Source: Pseudomonas sp. 31-12
GTDB lineage: Bacteria; Pseudomonadota; Gammaproteobacteria; Pseudomonadales; Pseudomonadaceae
Length of the DNA: 64,000 nucleotides
Direction: 5' to 3'
NCBI RefSeq assembly: GCF_003151075.1
Contig: NZ_CP029482.1
Coordinates: 6,602,001 to 6,666,000, forward strand
In this document: piece after piece, positions 37,592-46,668 of the stretch
How positions within the stretch are numbered: the stretch's first letter is position 1
Layout: each line of letters opens with the position of its first letter
Program-made: the position numbers and the translations under genes
Notes under the pieces: model-generated
What the model was told of the DNA's origin: nothing
The model's database searches: none
What the model saw: the letters and a program-made list of their open reading frames with translations, nothing else

Positions 37592-39501
37592 CAGGACAAC
37601 GCCTCCAGCTCCGCCTGCATGCTTTCGAGCAATTCCAGAGCTTCCATCCAGGCTTCTTCGAGCTCGGCTTCACGCACCTTCAGCTTGGCCTGTTCAGCCA
37701 GCAAATCACGCAAATCGTTCTTGCGCGCCGGTTCGTAGATGTCGCTGTCGCCGAGGCTGGTATCAATCTTCGCCAGTTTCTCGTGCAGCTTGCCCAACTC
37801 GGCTTCGAGCTTGTCAGCCTCACGCTTGTGCGGTGCCAGTTGCTGACGCAACGCAGCAGCAGCCTGGCGCTGGGCCTTCTTGTCGGTCTTGTCCGGGTTG
37901 ACCGGGGTGTTGCTGACCGGGGCGTTGCGCTGACGGTAGTCGACCAGCCAACGAGCATAGTCTTCGAGGTCGCCGTCGAACTCCTCGACCTTGCCGTCCG
38001 CCACCAGATAGAAATTGTCGGTGGTGCTTTTGAGCAAATGACGATCGTGGGAGACCACCAGCACTGCGCCACTGAATTCCTGCAGGGCCATGGTCAGCGC
38101 GAGGCGCATTTCCAGGTCCAGGTGGTTGGTCGGTTCGTCGAGCAACAACAGGTTCGGCCGGTCCCAGGCAATCAATGCCAGGGCCAGGCGGGCCTTTTCG
38201 CCACCGGAGAAATTCAGCACCGGCTCATCGATGCGCGCTCCACGGAAGTCGAAACCGCCAAGGAAATCACGCAGGGTCTGCTCGCGCTCGGTCGGTGCCA
38301 GGCGCTGCAAATGCAGCAACGGGCTGGCCTTGGAATCGAGAGAGTCCAGCTGATGCTGGGCGAAGTAGCCCACGACCGTGTTCTCGCCACGGGTCAGGCG
38401 ACCGGCCAGCGGCGACAGTTCACCGGCGAGGTTTTTGATCAGGGTCGATTTACCGGCGCCGTTCGGGCCGAGCAAACCGATCCGTGCGCCGGGGGTCAGT
38501 TGCAGCTTGACCTTCTCCAGCACGGCTTTGTCGCCATAACCCAGGCGAGCATCCGACAGATCAATCAACGGGCTGGAGATTTTCTGCGATTCGCGGAAGA
38601 CGAAGTCGAACGGCGAATCGACGTGGGCGGCGGACAGTTCCTCCATCCGCTCCAGCGCCTTGATCCGGCTCTGGGCCTGACGGGCCTTGGTGGCCTGGGC
38701 CTTGAAACGGGCGATGTAGCTTTCCATGTGCGCACGTTGCGCCTGCTGCTTCTCGTAGGCTTGCTGTTGCTGGGCCAGGCGTTCGGCACGGGCGCGTTCG
38801 AAGGCGCTATAACCACCGCGGTACAGAGTGATCTTGCGCTGGTCAACGTGGGCGACGTGATCGACCACGGCGTCGAGGAAGTCCCGGTCGTGGGAAATCA
38901 GCAGCAAGGTGCCCGGATAGCTTTTCAGCCAATCTTCGAGCCAGATGATGGCGTCGAGGTCCAAGTGGTTGGTCGGTTCGTCGAGCAGCAACAGGTCCGA
39001 GGGGCACATCAAAGCCTGCGCCAGGTTCAGACGCATCCTCCAGCCACCAGAGAAATCTCCTACCGGACGATCCATCTGCTCGTTGGTGAACCCAAGGCCG
39101 GCCAGCAGCTTGCGGGCACGAGCGTCGGCGGTGTACCCGTCGGCGCTGTCGAGTTCCGAGTGCAGGCGGGCCTGAGCCGCGCCGTCATGGGAGGCTTCAG
39201 CCGCGGCGAGGTCGCGTTGCACCTCACGCAGGCGCAGGTCACCATCGAGCACGTAGTCGACCGCCAGGCGTTCGAGGGTCTCGATTTCCTGGCGCATGTG
39301 GGCGATGCGCCAGTCAGCCGGCAGGAAGCAGTCACCCGAGTCCGGGTGCAGTTCGCCCCGGATCAAGGCGAACAGGCTCGATTTGCCGGCGCCGTTGGCA
39401 CCGATGAGGCCGGCTTTGTGGCCGGCGTGCAGGGTCAGCTCAGCGTCTTCTAGCAGACGTTGAGGGCCACGCTGTAAAGTCAGGTTCTGAAGTCGAATCA
39501 T
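37591..39501 (-). CDS. yheS: ABC-F family ATPase, YheS-like
   Basis: 636 aa with two ATPase domains and no membrane span. Domain 1: Walker A GANGAGKSS, signature FSGGWRMRLNLAQALM, Walker B LLLLDEPTNHLDLD. The linker helix pair contains YEKQQAQRAHMESYIARFK. Domain 2: GPNGAGKSTL, FSGGEKARLALAL, LLLLDEPTNHLDLE. The C-terminal 80 residues are a coiled coil (READKLEAELGKLHEKL). ABC-F proteins act on the ribosome at the exit site to modulate stalled translation. Start MIRLQNLTLQRG fits the family; no strong ribosome site is visible. Confidence 0.93.
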   Translation of the reverse strand: MIRLQNLTLQRGPQRLLEDAELTLHAGHKAGLIGANGAGKSSLFALIRGELHPDSGDCFLPADWRIAHMRQEIETLERLAVDYVLDGDLRLREVQRDLAAAEASHDGAAQARLHSELDSADGYTADARARKLLAGLGFTNEQMDRPVGDFSGGWRMRLNLAQALMCPSDLLLLDEPTNHLDLDAIIWLEDWLKSYPGTLLLISHDRDFLDAVVDHVAHVDQRKITLYRGGYSAFERARAERLAQQQQAYEKQQAQRAHMESYIARFKAQATKARQAQSRIKALERMEELSAAHVDSPFDFVFRESQKISSPLIDLSDARLGYGDKAVLEKVKLQLTPGARIGLLGPNGAGKSTLIKNLAGELSPLAGRLTRGENTVVGYFAQHQLDSLDSKASPLLHLQRLAPTEREQTLRDFLGGFDFRGARIDEPVLNFSGGEKARLALALIAWDRPNLLLLDEPTNHLDLEMRLALTMALQEFSGAVLVVSHDRHLLKSTTDNFYLVADGKVEEFDGDLEDYARWLVDYRQRNAPVSNTPVNPDKTDKKAQRQAAAALRQQLAPHKREADKLEAELGKLHEKLAKIDTSLGDSDIYEPARKNDLRDLLAEQAKLKVREAELEEAWMEALELLESMQAELEALS

Positions 39502-39551
39502 AATGGCGGCGGAGTCTACCAGCTTCGCTCGCAACTGGCGCGAGTAGCACT

Positions 39552-40016
39552 ATGTCCTCTGACCTGTGGAGCTTTTCCCTTACCACCTACGCGCGTCCCG
39601 GCGTTGAAGACGCCTGCCTGCAATTGCAGTCGGCAGGCGTGAATGTGTGCCTGCTGCTCTGTGGGTTATGGCTGGGAGACCGAGGCGTCGCCTGCAACGA
39701 GCAACGATTGCAGCTGCTTCGCGACGTGGCCGAGCCCTGGGATGCCGATGTCGTGCGACCACTGCGAGCATTGCGTATGCAATGGAAAGCCGTCGCGAAA
39801 AAGGACGCCGAGCTGAATACGTTGCGCGAACAAGTGAAGACCCTGGAGCTGGAAGCCGAGCGGCATCTGTTGTTGCGGCTGGAGCGATCGGCACAGAGTT
39901 GGCCGCAGTATGAGGTGACCGATCTAACGGTCTGGCTGGAAGGTGTGACGGCGGGCGCCGTCCACCTGGACCGCGACGCGCTGCATCAGCTGCGCGTCGC
40001 GGCAACCGGCACTTAG
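39552..40016 (+). CDS. TIGR02444 family conserved protein
   Basis: 154 aa. LWSFSLTTYARPGVEDACLQ and GVNVCLLLCGLWLG match the gammaproteobacterial TIGR02444 family of unknown function. It is helical with a central charged coiled-coil stretch (KKDAELNTLREQVKTLELEAERHL). It is divergent from yheS by 50 bases and overlaps the end of the convergent algP by 4 bases. Confidence 0.85.
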   Translation: MSSDLWSFSLTTYARPGVEDACLQLQSAGVNVCLLLCGLWLGDRGVACNEQRLQLLRDVAEPWDADVVRPLRALRMQWKAVAKKDAELNTLREQVKTLELEAERHLLLRLERSAQSWPQYEVTDLTVWLEGVTAGAVHLDRDALHQLRVAATGT

Positions 40017-41146
40017 GAAGCGCTGGTTGGGGTGGTGCTCGACGGTGCGGCTGGCGTTGGCGCAGACGATGGGGTCGAGGTGGAGGCTGCTGGAGCAGGC
40101 GAAGCCGATGCAGCTGGCGACGGCGTTGGAGTCGCTGGTTTGGCAACGGGTGCAGTCGCTGGCTTGGCAGTAGCGGCCGGTTTTTTCACGGCGGGCTTGG
40201 CAGCAGGTTTTGCTGCTGGCTTCGCGGCAGCTGGTTTGGCAGCGGCAGGTTTGGCTGCTGGTTTCGCTGCAGCAGGTTTGGCAGCGGCAGCGGGTTTCGC
40301 GGCAGCCGTTTTGGCAGCAGGTTTCGCCGCAGCTTTTGCAGCTGGTTTAGCAGCCGGTTTTGCAGCTGGCTTGCCTGCAGTAGTTTTAGCAACGGCAGGT
40401 TTTGCTGCCGGCTTGGCAGCAGGTTTTGCAGCGGCCGTTTTAGCGGCTGGTTTTACTGCCGATTTTGCAGCTGGTTTTGCCGCTGCGGTTTTCGCCACGG
40501 CTGGTTTCGCAGCAGCGGTTTTTGCAGCAGGTTTAGCGGCAGCTGTTCTTGCAGCCACTGGCTTGGCGGCAGGCTTGGCAGCCGTCGTTTTAGCCGCCGG
40601 TTTTGCAGCGCTGGCAGCAACCGGTTTTTTCGTCGCAGGTTTTGCGGCAGCTTTCACTGGAGCCTTGGCAGCAGGCTTGGCCGGTGCTTTTGCAGCAGCC
40701 GGTTTAGCGGCGGCTTTCTTGGCAGGGGCGGCAGCAGGCTTGGCCGAACGCAGGGACAACGCCTTGCCGACAGCCTCTTGTACACGACCGACACCCTGGG
40801 CCAGTTTCAGGCTTTCTTGAGCGTCGCGCTTGAGTTGCAGAATGTAGCCGCGCGTTTCGGATTGACGATCCTTGAGGGCATCGAGCAAGTCCTCAAGTTC
40901 TTTCACTGCACCTTTTGCTTTGGTTTGTGCCTTGGCTTTACCGGCTGCGGCAGCATCCTGCAATTTGGTACGGGATTTGTGCAATTTTTCCTGCGCTTTC
41001 CCGCGCTGTTTTTCCAGTTTGGCGAGCAGTTTTTCAGCATCAGCCAAGGCTTGCGAACAAGCGTTTTCCAAATGCTCGAGCAGGCTGCCCGAGAGTTGTT
41101 GGAGTAAGTGCAACGGGGTATTTACAGGCTTCTTGGTGGCCGACAT
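40013..41146 (-). CDS. algP: AlgP, histone H1-like regulatory protein with KPAA repeats
   Basis: 377 aa. Residues 1-135 are a helical, Lys/Gln-rich domain (LLQQLSGSLLEHLENACSQA; EKLLAKLEKQRGKAQEKLHK). Residues 136 to about 320 are almost only K, P, A with some T, V, S (AKPAAKPAAKTAAAKPAA-type), resembling the eukaryotic H1 tail. The last 57 residues are Pro/Ser/Thr/Ala-rich and lack the Lys. P. aeruginosa AlgP (AlgR3) was linked to alginate gene control and its repeats rearrange easily. RBS: AGGAGG 5-6 bases before the ATG. Confidence 0.93.
   Translation of the reverse strand: MSATKKPVNTPLHLLQQLSGSLLEHLENACSQALADAEKLLAKLEKQRGKAQEKLHKSRTKLQDAAAAGKAKAQTKAKGAVKELEDLLDALKDRQSETRGYILQLKRDAQESLKLAQGVGRVQEAVGKALSLRSAKPAAAPAKKAAAKPAAAKAPAKPAAKAPVKAAAKPATKKPVAASAAKPAAKTTAAKPAAKPVAARTAAAKPAAKTAAAKPAVAKTAAAKPAAKSAVKPAAKTAAAKPAAKPAAKPAVAKTTAGKPAAKPAAKPAAKAAAKPAAKTAAAKPAAAAKPAAAKPAAKPAAAKPAAAKPAAKPAAKPAVKKPAATAKPATAPVAKPATPTPSPAASASPAPAASTSTPSSAPTPAAPSSTTPTSAS
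40190..40740 (-). repeat. algP: Low-complexity KPAA-coding tandem repeats in algP
   Basis: Degenerate tandem repeats of about 12-15 bases built on CCAGCCGCAAAA-like units code for the KPAA tail. Synonymous changes differ from unit to unit, which would reduce slippage. Copy number may vary between isolates. Confidence 0.85.
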
Positions 41147-41338
41147 GGTTTACCTCCTGGCTGACGTGGGTGCGGCTCATACTAGACCTCTGCTGACACC
41201 GCCGCTAGGGCATGTTGACAGTATCGAAAGCGCTGCGTTGCAACAGATTGAAATTCTTCTGCGCTGGCGCAAAACCAGTTCACCTTCGAGCGCATCCACA
41301 CTGGCATAATCCACCGCATCTCAGATCGGAGTGTGCCC

Positions 41339-42004
41339 ATGTCGCGCTACTTTTTTTTATCGTTGTGTGTGTGTTTTTCCGTGGTCCAGGCCGCCGAAAA
41401 AACCACCCCAAATGAGGCTCACGATCTTGCTTACAGCCTGGGTGCAAGCCTGGGTGAGCGCTTGCGCCAAGAGGTGCCGGACCTGCAACTCCAGGCTTTG
41501 CTCGAAGGTTTGCAACAAGCCTATCAAGGCAAGCCACTGGCTCTGAAAGACGAGCAGATCGAACAGATTCTGGCCGAGCACGAAGCCCAGGTCGCCGAGC
41601 AACCCGCCCTCGAGCAAAGTGAAGTCGCGCTGGAAAAAGAGCAGCGTTTTCTCACCGAGGAAAAAGCCAAACCGGGTGTACGTGAATTGGCGGATGGGAT
41701 TTTGCTGACCGAGTTGGCGCCGGGTACGGGTGTCAAGGCTGGCCCTAATGGCAAGGTCGAAGTTTTATATGTCGGACGCCTTCCCGACGGCACCGTGTTC
41801 GATCAGAACAGCAAGCCGCAGTGGTTCAGTCTGGATAGCGTGATCAGCGGCTGGCGCAGCGCATTGCAAAACATGCCGGTCGGTGCGAAATGGCGACTGG
41901 TGATTCCGTCGTCTCAAGCCTATGGCGCGGACGGTGCCGGCGACCTGATCGCTCCGTTTACGCCGCTGGTGTTCGAAGTCGAATTGCGCGGTGCCACAAG
42001 CTGA
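41339..42004 (+). CDS. FKBP-type peptidyl-prolyl isomerase, exported
   Basis: 221 aa. Signal peptide of about 18 residues (FLSLCVCFSVVQA), an N-terminal dimer helix region (YSLGASLGERLRQEVPDLQL, FkpA/Mip type) and a C-terminal FKBP domain (KVEVLYVGRLPDGTVFDQNS ... KWRLVIPSSQAYG). It is likely a periplasmic folding helper. The ATG at 41339 has GGAG 7 bases upstream; a GTG two codons earlier is less likely. It is divergent from algP and convergent with algQ, the same place as PA5254. Confidence 0.92.
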   Translation: MSRYFFLSLCVCFSVVQAAEKTTPNEAHDLAYSLGASLGERLRQEVPDLQLQALLEGLQQAYQGKPLALKDEQIEQILAEHEAQVAEQPALEQSEVALEKEQRFLTEEKAKPGVRELADGILLTELAPGTGVKAGPNGKVEVLYVGRLPDGTVFDQNSKPQWFSLDSVISGWRSALQNMPVGAKWRLVIPSSQAYGADGAGDLIAPFTPLVFEVELRGATS

Positions 42005-42016
42005 AAACCGAGAACG

Positions 42017-42047
42017 AAAAACGGCGCGCAAAGCGCACCGTTTTTTA
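42017..42047. terminator. Bidirectional terminator between fkbp and algQ
   Basis: AAAACGG-TGCGC type stem: AAAAACGGCGCGCAAAGCGCACCGTTTTTT region, with arms AACGG(C)GCGC / GCGC(A)CCGTT and T/A runs on both sides. Confidence 0.8.
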
Positions 42048-42063
42048 GTCTTGCCAGAGGGGT

Positions 42064-42522
42064 TCAGGCTTGAACCGAATCCTCTTCCTTGTGAGCCGTG
42101 TGCAGCACTTCGATCAGGCAATCTTCCAGCTCGAAGCGTTCGTGTAACAGCCCGCCCAGCTCCTTGAATTTCTCCGCGACACACTTGCCTGCATCACACA
42201 GGTCGTTGAACGCCAGCAGCTTCTCGGTGATGACGTCGATGCGCGGGTAGATCGTCTCGGCCAGTTCCAGCCCGCGTTTGTCACCAAACGCCTTGGCTTC
42301 GCCGGTCAGCTGTTCGTAGATCTCGAAGTGCCCGGCAGACACGTAATCGACCAGCACGCCGCAGAATTCCTGCAAAGGTTTTCGGTTTTCGCTCAAAGCC
42401 TCTGGCTTGGCACCGAGAACATCATAGGTCCGAATCAGCTCTTCGCGCTCCTGCAACCAGCGATCGATCAGCAGATGCACTCCACCCCAACGTTCCTGAG
42501 CATTCTGACAACTTTCGAGCAT
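42064..42522 (-). CDS. algQ: Sigma-70 regulator AlgQ (Rsd family)
   Basis: 152 aa. It starts [20 protein letters not shown] and ends in [21 protein letters not shown], closely matching P. aeruginosa AlgQ as I recall it. Rsd/AlgQ binds sigma-70 region 4, keeping it off core polymerase and favouring alternative sigma factors; in P. aeruginosa it affects alginate, virulence and siderophore genes. The ATG at 42522 is supported by AGAGAG 6-8 bases upstream. Its presence together with 6S RNA and SutA puts three polymerase-level regulators in this window. Confidence 0.95.
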   Translation of the reverse strand: MLESCQNAQERWGGVHLLIDRWLQEREELIRTYDVLGAKPEALSENRKPLQEFCGVLVDYVSAGHFEIYEQLTGEAKAFGDKRGLELAETIYPRIDVITEKLLAFNDLCDAGKCVAEKFKELGGLLHERFELEDCLIEVLHTAHKEEDSVQA

Positions 42523-42699
42523 GGTGATCTCTCTTCCCTTGTGGGTCATGCTGCCCTACACCTGTCGCAGACTTGAAAATCAAGAATCGGCCAGGCAGAG
42601 CGTCATCGAGCAACATAATTCCAATGACACGTGCGGGCCAGATTATGCCCGCGCGACAATGGCTTCAAGGTACGCAGGAGATAAAGTTCATACAAGTGT

Positions 42700-43251
42700 T
42701 TAATCACCCGTCAGCCCCCGGTGCGACGACACGCCGCTGAGCGGTCGTTCGCAGGCCAGCCAGACAACGCGAAGCAGCTGATAAACCCCCAGAATCGTCA
42801 ACGCCACGAAAAGCAGCAGACTCCATTCCGGAAGGCTCAGGTCGAACAGCGTCCAGGAAATTTCGGCGCAGTCTTCGTCCCCTTTGAACATCCGGGTCAC
42901 CCGGCATAACCAAGGCAGGTTCTCGTACAAAGCCTCCGGCTGGGTTAAGCAAGTCGATAGCTGATGCGCCGGGTCGCTTTGCAGCAAGACCTGCCGCCAC
43001 GCCGTGACCATACCCGCGAGACTGCATGACAGACCGAGCAGCCAATAAAGAAAAGTCCCGAAGCGGCCAGGACCATACACCGAAGCCATCAGGCAGACTC
43101 CGGTAAACAACACCAGGCAGGCTCGCTGCAAAAGGCATAACCCGCATGGCTTGAGGCCGATTGCATATTCCAGGTAATAGGAAACGCCCAAGGCCAGAGC
43201 ACCTGCAATAAAAGCCATGAAAAACAAGGAGCGTGAGCAGGCCAAAAACAT
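42700..43251 (-). CDS. dsbB: Disulfide bond formation protein DsbB (DsbH-like)
   Basis: 183 aa, four helices. The periplasmic loops carry the redox pairs Cys36-Gly-Leu-Cys39 and Cys101 ... Cys116/Cys128. DsbB re-oxidises DsbA and passes electrons to quinone. The second loop has three Cys where E. coli DsbB has two. WTLFDLSLPEWSLLLFVAL is the conserved C-terminal helix. Position next to algQ matches PAO1 dsbH. RBS GGATAAGCC is modest. Confidence 0.92.
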   Translation of the reverse strand: MFLACSRSLFFMAFIAGALALGVSYYLEYAIGLKPCGLCLLQRACLVLFTGVCLMASVYGPGRFGTFLYWLLGLSCSLAGMVTAWRQVLLQSDPAHQLSTCLTQPEALYENLPWLCRVTRMFKGDEDCAEISWTLFDLSLPEWSLLLFVALTILGVYQLLRVVWLACERPLSGVSSHRGLTGD

Positions 43252-43471
43252 GGCTTATCCGTAACAGTAGAGACAGGCGGTTACGGTAGAGGAAAGCGCG
43301 CCAGCCTTTCAAGGCAGGCCAGCACGGACACTTCACCAGAAGTGTAGGGAATTCCCGACAGCGTCGAGAGGACTTGATGTAGTCCGCTGTAGGATAAAGC
43401 CGATCAGGGACTACAAAGATAAACATTCAACGAAATTCGAGCGGCCGGATCGCGCCCAATAACGACTCCCG

Positions 43472-43499
43472 CCCCTGTAGCAGCAGGCTGCTACAGGGG
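43472..43499. repeat. Perfect 28-bp palindrome after hemY
   Basis: CCCCTGTAGCAGC-AG-GCTGCTACAGGGG lies 7 bases past the hemY stop. With no T run it is an imperfect terminator candidate; it may instead be a solitary REP-like hairpin that protects the hem transcript end. Confidence 0.75.
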
Positions 43500-43506
43500 G
43501 AACGCG

Positions 43507-44745
43507 TCAGGCGTAAACGGGCGCTGGGAGTGGTGCCGCCAGCAGACGCTCGTCCAGCAGGCCCAGACCTTCCTGGAACAACTGATTGCTACGCTCTGTG
43601 TCGCCAAGCTGCGCGAGCAACCGAGCCAATTCTGCACAGGCTTCCGGGTTGCGCTGCACCCGCAAACTGCTTTCCAGATAGTCCCGCGCCTTGCCCCACA
43701 GACTGCTTTGCAGGCACAGACGGCCCAGTGTCAGCAAAAGACTCGGGTCGGCCGGATGATCCTTGAGCCAACCCTCGGCCGTTTGCAGCTGACGAGCCGG
43801 ATCACTACCGCGCACCAATCCGTAGAGACGTGCCAGATGACTGTCGTACTTGCGCTTGAGCGCCGTGCGCAGCACTTCTTCCGCTTCGACCTGTGCACCC
43901 AGTTGCCGCAACTGCTCGGCGTAGGCCAGCACCAACTGAGGCTCCTGGCGCTGAGCCGAGGTGAGTTGCTGCCAGGCGCGATTGAGCGATTGCAAACCGA
44001 CCGTGCCATCCGCCTCCTGATGCGCCGCCAGGGAAAGGTTTTCACCCCACGCCCGGCGTTCCAGATCGGCCAGCTCGGCGGGCGGCAAGACTTTATCCTT
44101 GCGCAGCTCCGGCAGCAGGCGAATCACGGCCGACCAGTCGCCGCGCTGCTGATGCAGGCGTTGCAACTGGCGTAAGGTCTGGACGTTATGAGGATGGCGC
44201 TCGTGCATGGCTTGCAGCGTCACCAGAGCCCCTTCCGTGTCGCCACGGTCGTTCTGCAACTGGGCGTGACTCAAGGCAATCGCCAACTCGGCCTGGGGCT
44301 GGCGCTCGAGGGCGCGCTCCAGCAAGTTGTCGCATTCCTCGTAGTGACCTTGTTCATTCGCGGCGCGCGCAGCACCGAGGTAGTAGAGCAGCGGCTGGCG
44401 TTCGGCTTCGGCAGCGCGATGCAGATGACGTTGTGCACTGGCCCAGCGACCTTCCGCCAGGTCCAGCTGACCGTGCTCGATAGCCACTTGCACCCGCCGG
44501 CTGCGATTACGTCGTGACCATGGATTGACCACGCCACTGGAGGTCGTCACCAGCTCGACCAACGCCTTGATGCCCCAGAACACCAGCCAGAGCACCGCGA
44601 CCAACGCCAGGGTGGCCCACAGGCTCGCTTCATAACGGAAGGTCTTGTAGGCGATCAGCACGTAACCGGAATGCTCGGCAATCGCCAGGCCCAGTGCGGC
44701 GGCCGCGGCGATGACCAGAAACACGATCACATAGAGGCGTTTCAT
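43507..44745 (-). CDS. hemY: HemY-type TPR membrane protein
   Basis: 412 aa. Two N-terminal helices (residues 4-24 and 42-62) form the HemY_N domain with TFRYEASLWATLALVAVLWLVFW, then TPR repeats (SAQRHLHRAAEAERQPLLYY; ECDNLLERALERQPQAELAIAL). It is not the Bacillus protoporphyrinogen oxidase of the same name. In proteobacteria it is always the last gene of hemCDXY and its exact role in haem synthesis is unclear. It overlaps hemX by 4 bases. Confidence 0.92.
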   Translation of the reverse strand: MKRLYVIVFLVIAAAAALGLAIAEHSGYVLIAYKTFRYEASLWATLALVAVLWLVFWGIKALVELVTTSSGVVNPWSRRNRSRRVQVAIEHGQLDLAEGRWASAQRHLHRAAEAERQPLLYYLGAARAANEQGHYEECDNLLERALERQPQAELAIALSHAQLQNDRGDTEGALVTLQAMHERHPHNVQTLRQLQRLHQQRGDWSAVIRLLPELRKDKVLPPAELADLERRAWGENLSLAAHQEADGTVGLQSLNRAWQQLTSAQRQEPQLVLAYAEQLRQLGAQVEAEEVLRTALKRKYDSHLARLYGLVRGSDPARQLQTAEGWLKDHPADPSLLLTLGRLCLQSSLWGKARDYLESSLRVQRNPEACAELARLLAQLGDTERSNQLFQEGLGLLDERLLAAPLPAPVYA

Positions 44746-45884
44746 GGCGTGGCCTCCTGCACAGTGTTCGCGGCCGGTTTTGCCATCGGCTTGATCGAGT
44801 CTTCGGCGTTGACGTTACGCCGCTCCAGATACCCCTGAACCGCACTCAGTGTGCCGGTCAGGTCCGGCGTGACCACCGTCACCGGCTGCTTGCTCAACTC
44901 GCCCACCTGCTCAAGCATGACCTTGCTCTGAGGGTTGTCCGGGTTGAAGTTGCCCGTCAGGACATCCCGCGCCTCCGCCAGCGCCTGGGTGTAGACCGCG
45001 GCCTGACCATTGAGCGCAGCCCATTGCGCTTGCTCCAAAGCGAGGCTCAGGGCCAGACGCACTTGGCTCAAACTCTGCCCGGCCAGCAATGGACGAACAT
45101 TCTTGTCGGCGTTGAAGTCGATGCGGATGTAGCGCGAAATCTGGTCCCACCACTGCGCCCAACGGCTGGCGCCGTCACCGTCGGCCGTCAGGCCCAACAG
45201 CGATTCGCCGCGATCCTTGTACTCGGGGGCCAGCTCGGTGAGGTTGATGACCTGATCGCGCAAGGCGCCCAGTCGCAGGAACAACCCGGTGCGATCCGGC
45301 TGTTCAGTGCTACGCAGCGCCACCAGGGTTTTGGCTACTTGCTCGCGAGCGGCAAAAGAGCCTGGATCGTTCTGTTCGCGCAGAATCTCATCGGCACCCT
45401 GCACCAGGGCCTGGGCGCTGCTGATGTCCTGCAACGCAGAAAGGCGTAGGCTGGCCAGGCGCAACAAGTGCTCGGCTTCGGCCAGGCGCCAGTCCTTGCG
45501 GCTTGCGCCGAGGACGGTTTCCAGACGCTGATTCAAGCGTTGCTGATCGCCTTGCAACTGCGTCACCAAACGGCTGCGAGCGTCCAGTTCTTCTGCCGCA
45601 GGCATCTGTTCAAGGCGTGCGCTCAGGCGCTGCTCGTTAAGCTTCAGACTTTGCGCCTGATCATTCAACGCCTGGACCTGACTCAACTGCTGCTGGTTGT
45701 TGGCTTGCAGGTGACGCACCTGCCAGACACCCCAACCGCCTACGGCAACACCGGCGGCGCCCAGCAGCAGCGCGACGATTGCCAGCCCGTTACCTCTGCG
45801 CTGCACTTCAGCAGCGGGTGGAGTTTCAACTGGCGCTTCAAGCGCCGGCAGCACGTCTTCTTTTGGCAAGGCTGTTTCGCTCAC
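44742..45884 (-). CDS. hemX: HemX, membrane-anchored protein of the hem operon
   Basis: 380 aa. A Pro/Glu-rich cytoplasmic start, one helix (GLAIVALLLGAAGVAVGGWGVW, about 33-54) and a periplasmic coiled coil (NNQQQLSQVQALNDQAQSLK) followed by a helical domain. It is often labelled uroporphyrin-III C-methyltransferase, but it has none of the SAM-binding motifs of CobA/SirA enzymes, so that name should not be trusted. It is 16 bases behind hemD and overlaps hemY (ATGA). Confidence 0.9.
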   Translation of the reverse strand: MSETALPKEDVLPALEAPVETPPAAEVQRRGNGLAIVALLLGAAGVAVGGWGVWQVRHLQANNQQQLSQVQALNDQAQSLKLNEQRLSARLEQMPAAEELDARSRLVTQLQGDQQRLNQRLETVLGASRKDWRLAEAEHLLRLASLRLSALQDISSAQALVQGADEILREQNDPGSFAAREQVAKTLVALRSTEQPDRTGLFLRLGALRDQVINLTELAPEYKDRGESLLGLTADGDGASRWAQWWDQISRYIRIDFNADKNVRPLLAGQSLSQVRLALSLALEQAQWAALNGQAAVYTQALAEARDVLTGNFNPDNPQSKVMLEQVGELSKQPVTVVTPDLTGTLSAVQGYLERRNVNAEDSIKPMAKPAANTVQEATP

Positions 45885-45900
45885 GTATCCATCCTTTGCA

Positions 45901-46668
45901 TTAGAGAACGGGTTCGGGATGCTCCCGTAACGCCGTCAGCAAAGCCGCGGCACTGGCGCCACGACAATCCACAACTGTTTGGGCCCCGGCGGCACGTGCC
46001 AGCTCGGCGACCCTGGGGCTTGGAACAAACAACGGCAACTGCGCAAGAGCAGGCCAGGCATCGCCCGCCAATTGGCGCAGGTGCTCAAAACCCTGTCCAC
46101 TGCTGACCACCAGCCCGTTCAAGCGTTCCGCTTCGATCCGGTCAGGCAGCACCGTCGACGAGTAATGAGGCAGGCCGCGACGGTATAACTCCAGATACTC
46201 GACACTAGCACCAAGCTCACGCAAACGCTCAGCCAGCAACTCGCGCCCGCCCTCCCCGCGCAGGATCAGCACCCGCGGATCGGATCGGGTAACCGCCTCG
46301 CGCAACGAAGGAAGTTCAAGCAAGGCTTCGCTGTCATCACCCTCAGCGGGGAAACTCACATTCAGACCGTTATCCGAGAGGATCTGTGCAGTCGCCGCAC
46401 CCACACTGAACCAGCGTGGTGACGGTAACTGTGGCCAATACTGATTGAGCAGGTCAACGCCGATTCTGGCGGCCGGTTTACTGACCACGATCACCGCACA
46501 GTAACGATCCAGTCTCTGAATCACCTCGCGCATTGTGTCAGAAACTGGAATCGGCTCGATCTCCAGAAGCGGCAAGCTGCTGCTGAAAATCCCCGCTTGC
46601 GACAAAACGCCGCTCAACGCCGCCGACTCATCCGCAGGGCGTGTCAGCAGCAGGCGCCAGCCTGTCAC
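45901..46668 (-). CDS. hemD: Uroporphyrinogen-III synthase
   Basis: 255 aa, two alpha/beta lobes. It inverts ring D and closes hydroxymethylbilane to uroporphyrinogen [23 protein letters not shown] opens the chain; [39 protein letters not shown] and [20 protein letters not shown] are the conserved blocks in this poorly conserved family. It begins inside the last codons of hemC (4-base overlap). Confidence 0.94.
   Translation of the reverse strand: MTGWRLLLTRPADESAALSGVLSQAGIFSSSLPLLEIEPIPVSDTMREVIQRLDRYCAVIVVSKPAARIGVDLLNQYWPQLPSPRWFSVGAATAQILSDNGLNVSFPAEGDDSEALLELPSLREAVTRSDPRVLILRGEGGRELLAERLRELGASVEYLELYRRGLPHYSSTVLPDRIEAERLNGLVVSSGQGFEHLRQLAGDAWPALAQLPLFVPSPRVAELARAAGAQTVVDCRGASAAALLTALREHPEPVL

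Noticed and set aside
40032..40820. Gly/Ala/Phe-rich plus-strand frame opposite algP, resembling a silk-like protein
   Set aside because: The GAA-rich pattern is just the complement of the KPAA repeats of algP.
44742..45884. HemX as a uroporphyrin-III C-methyltransferase
   Set aside because: The common name is not supported: no SAM-binding motif is present, only one helix and a coiled coil.
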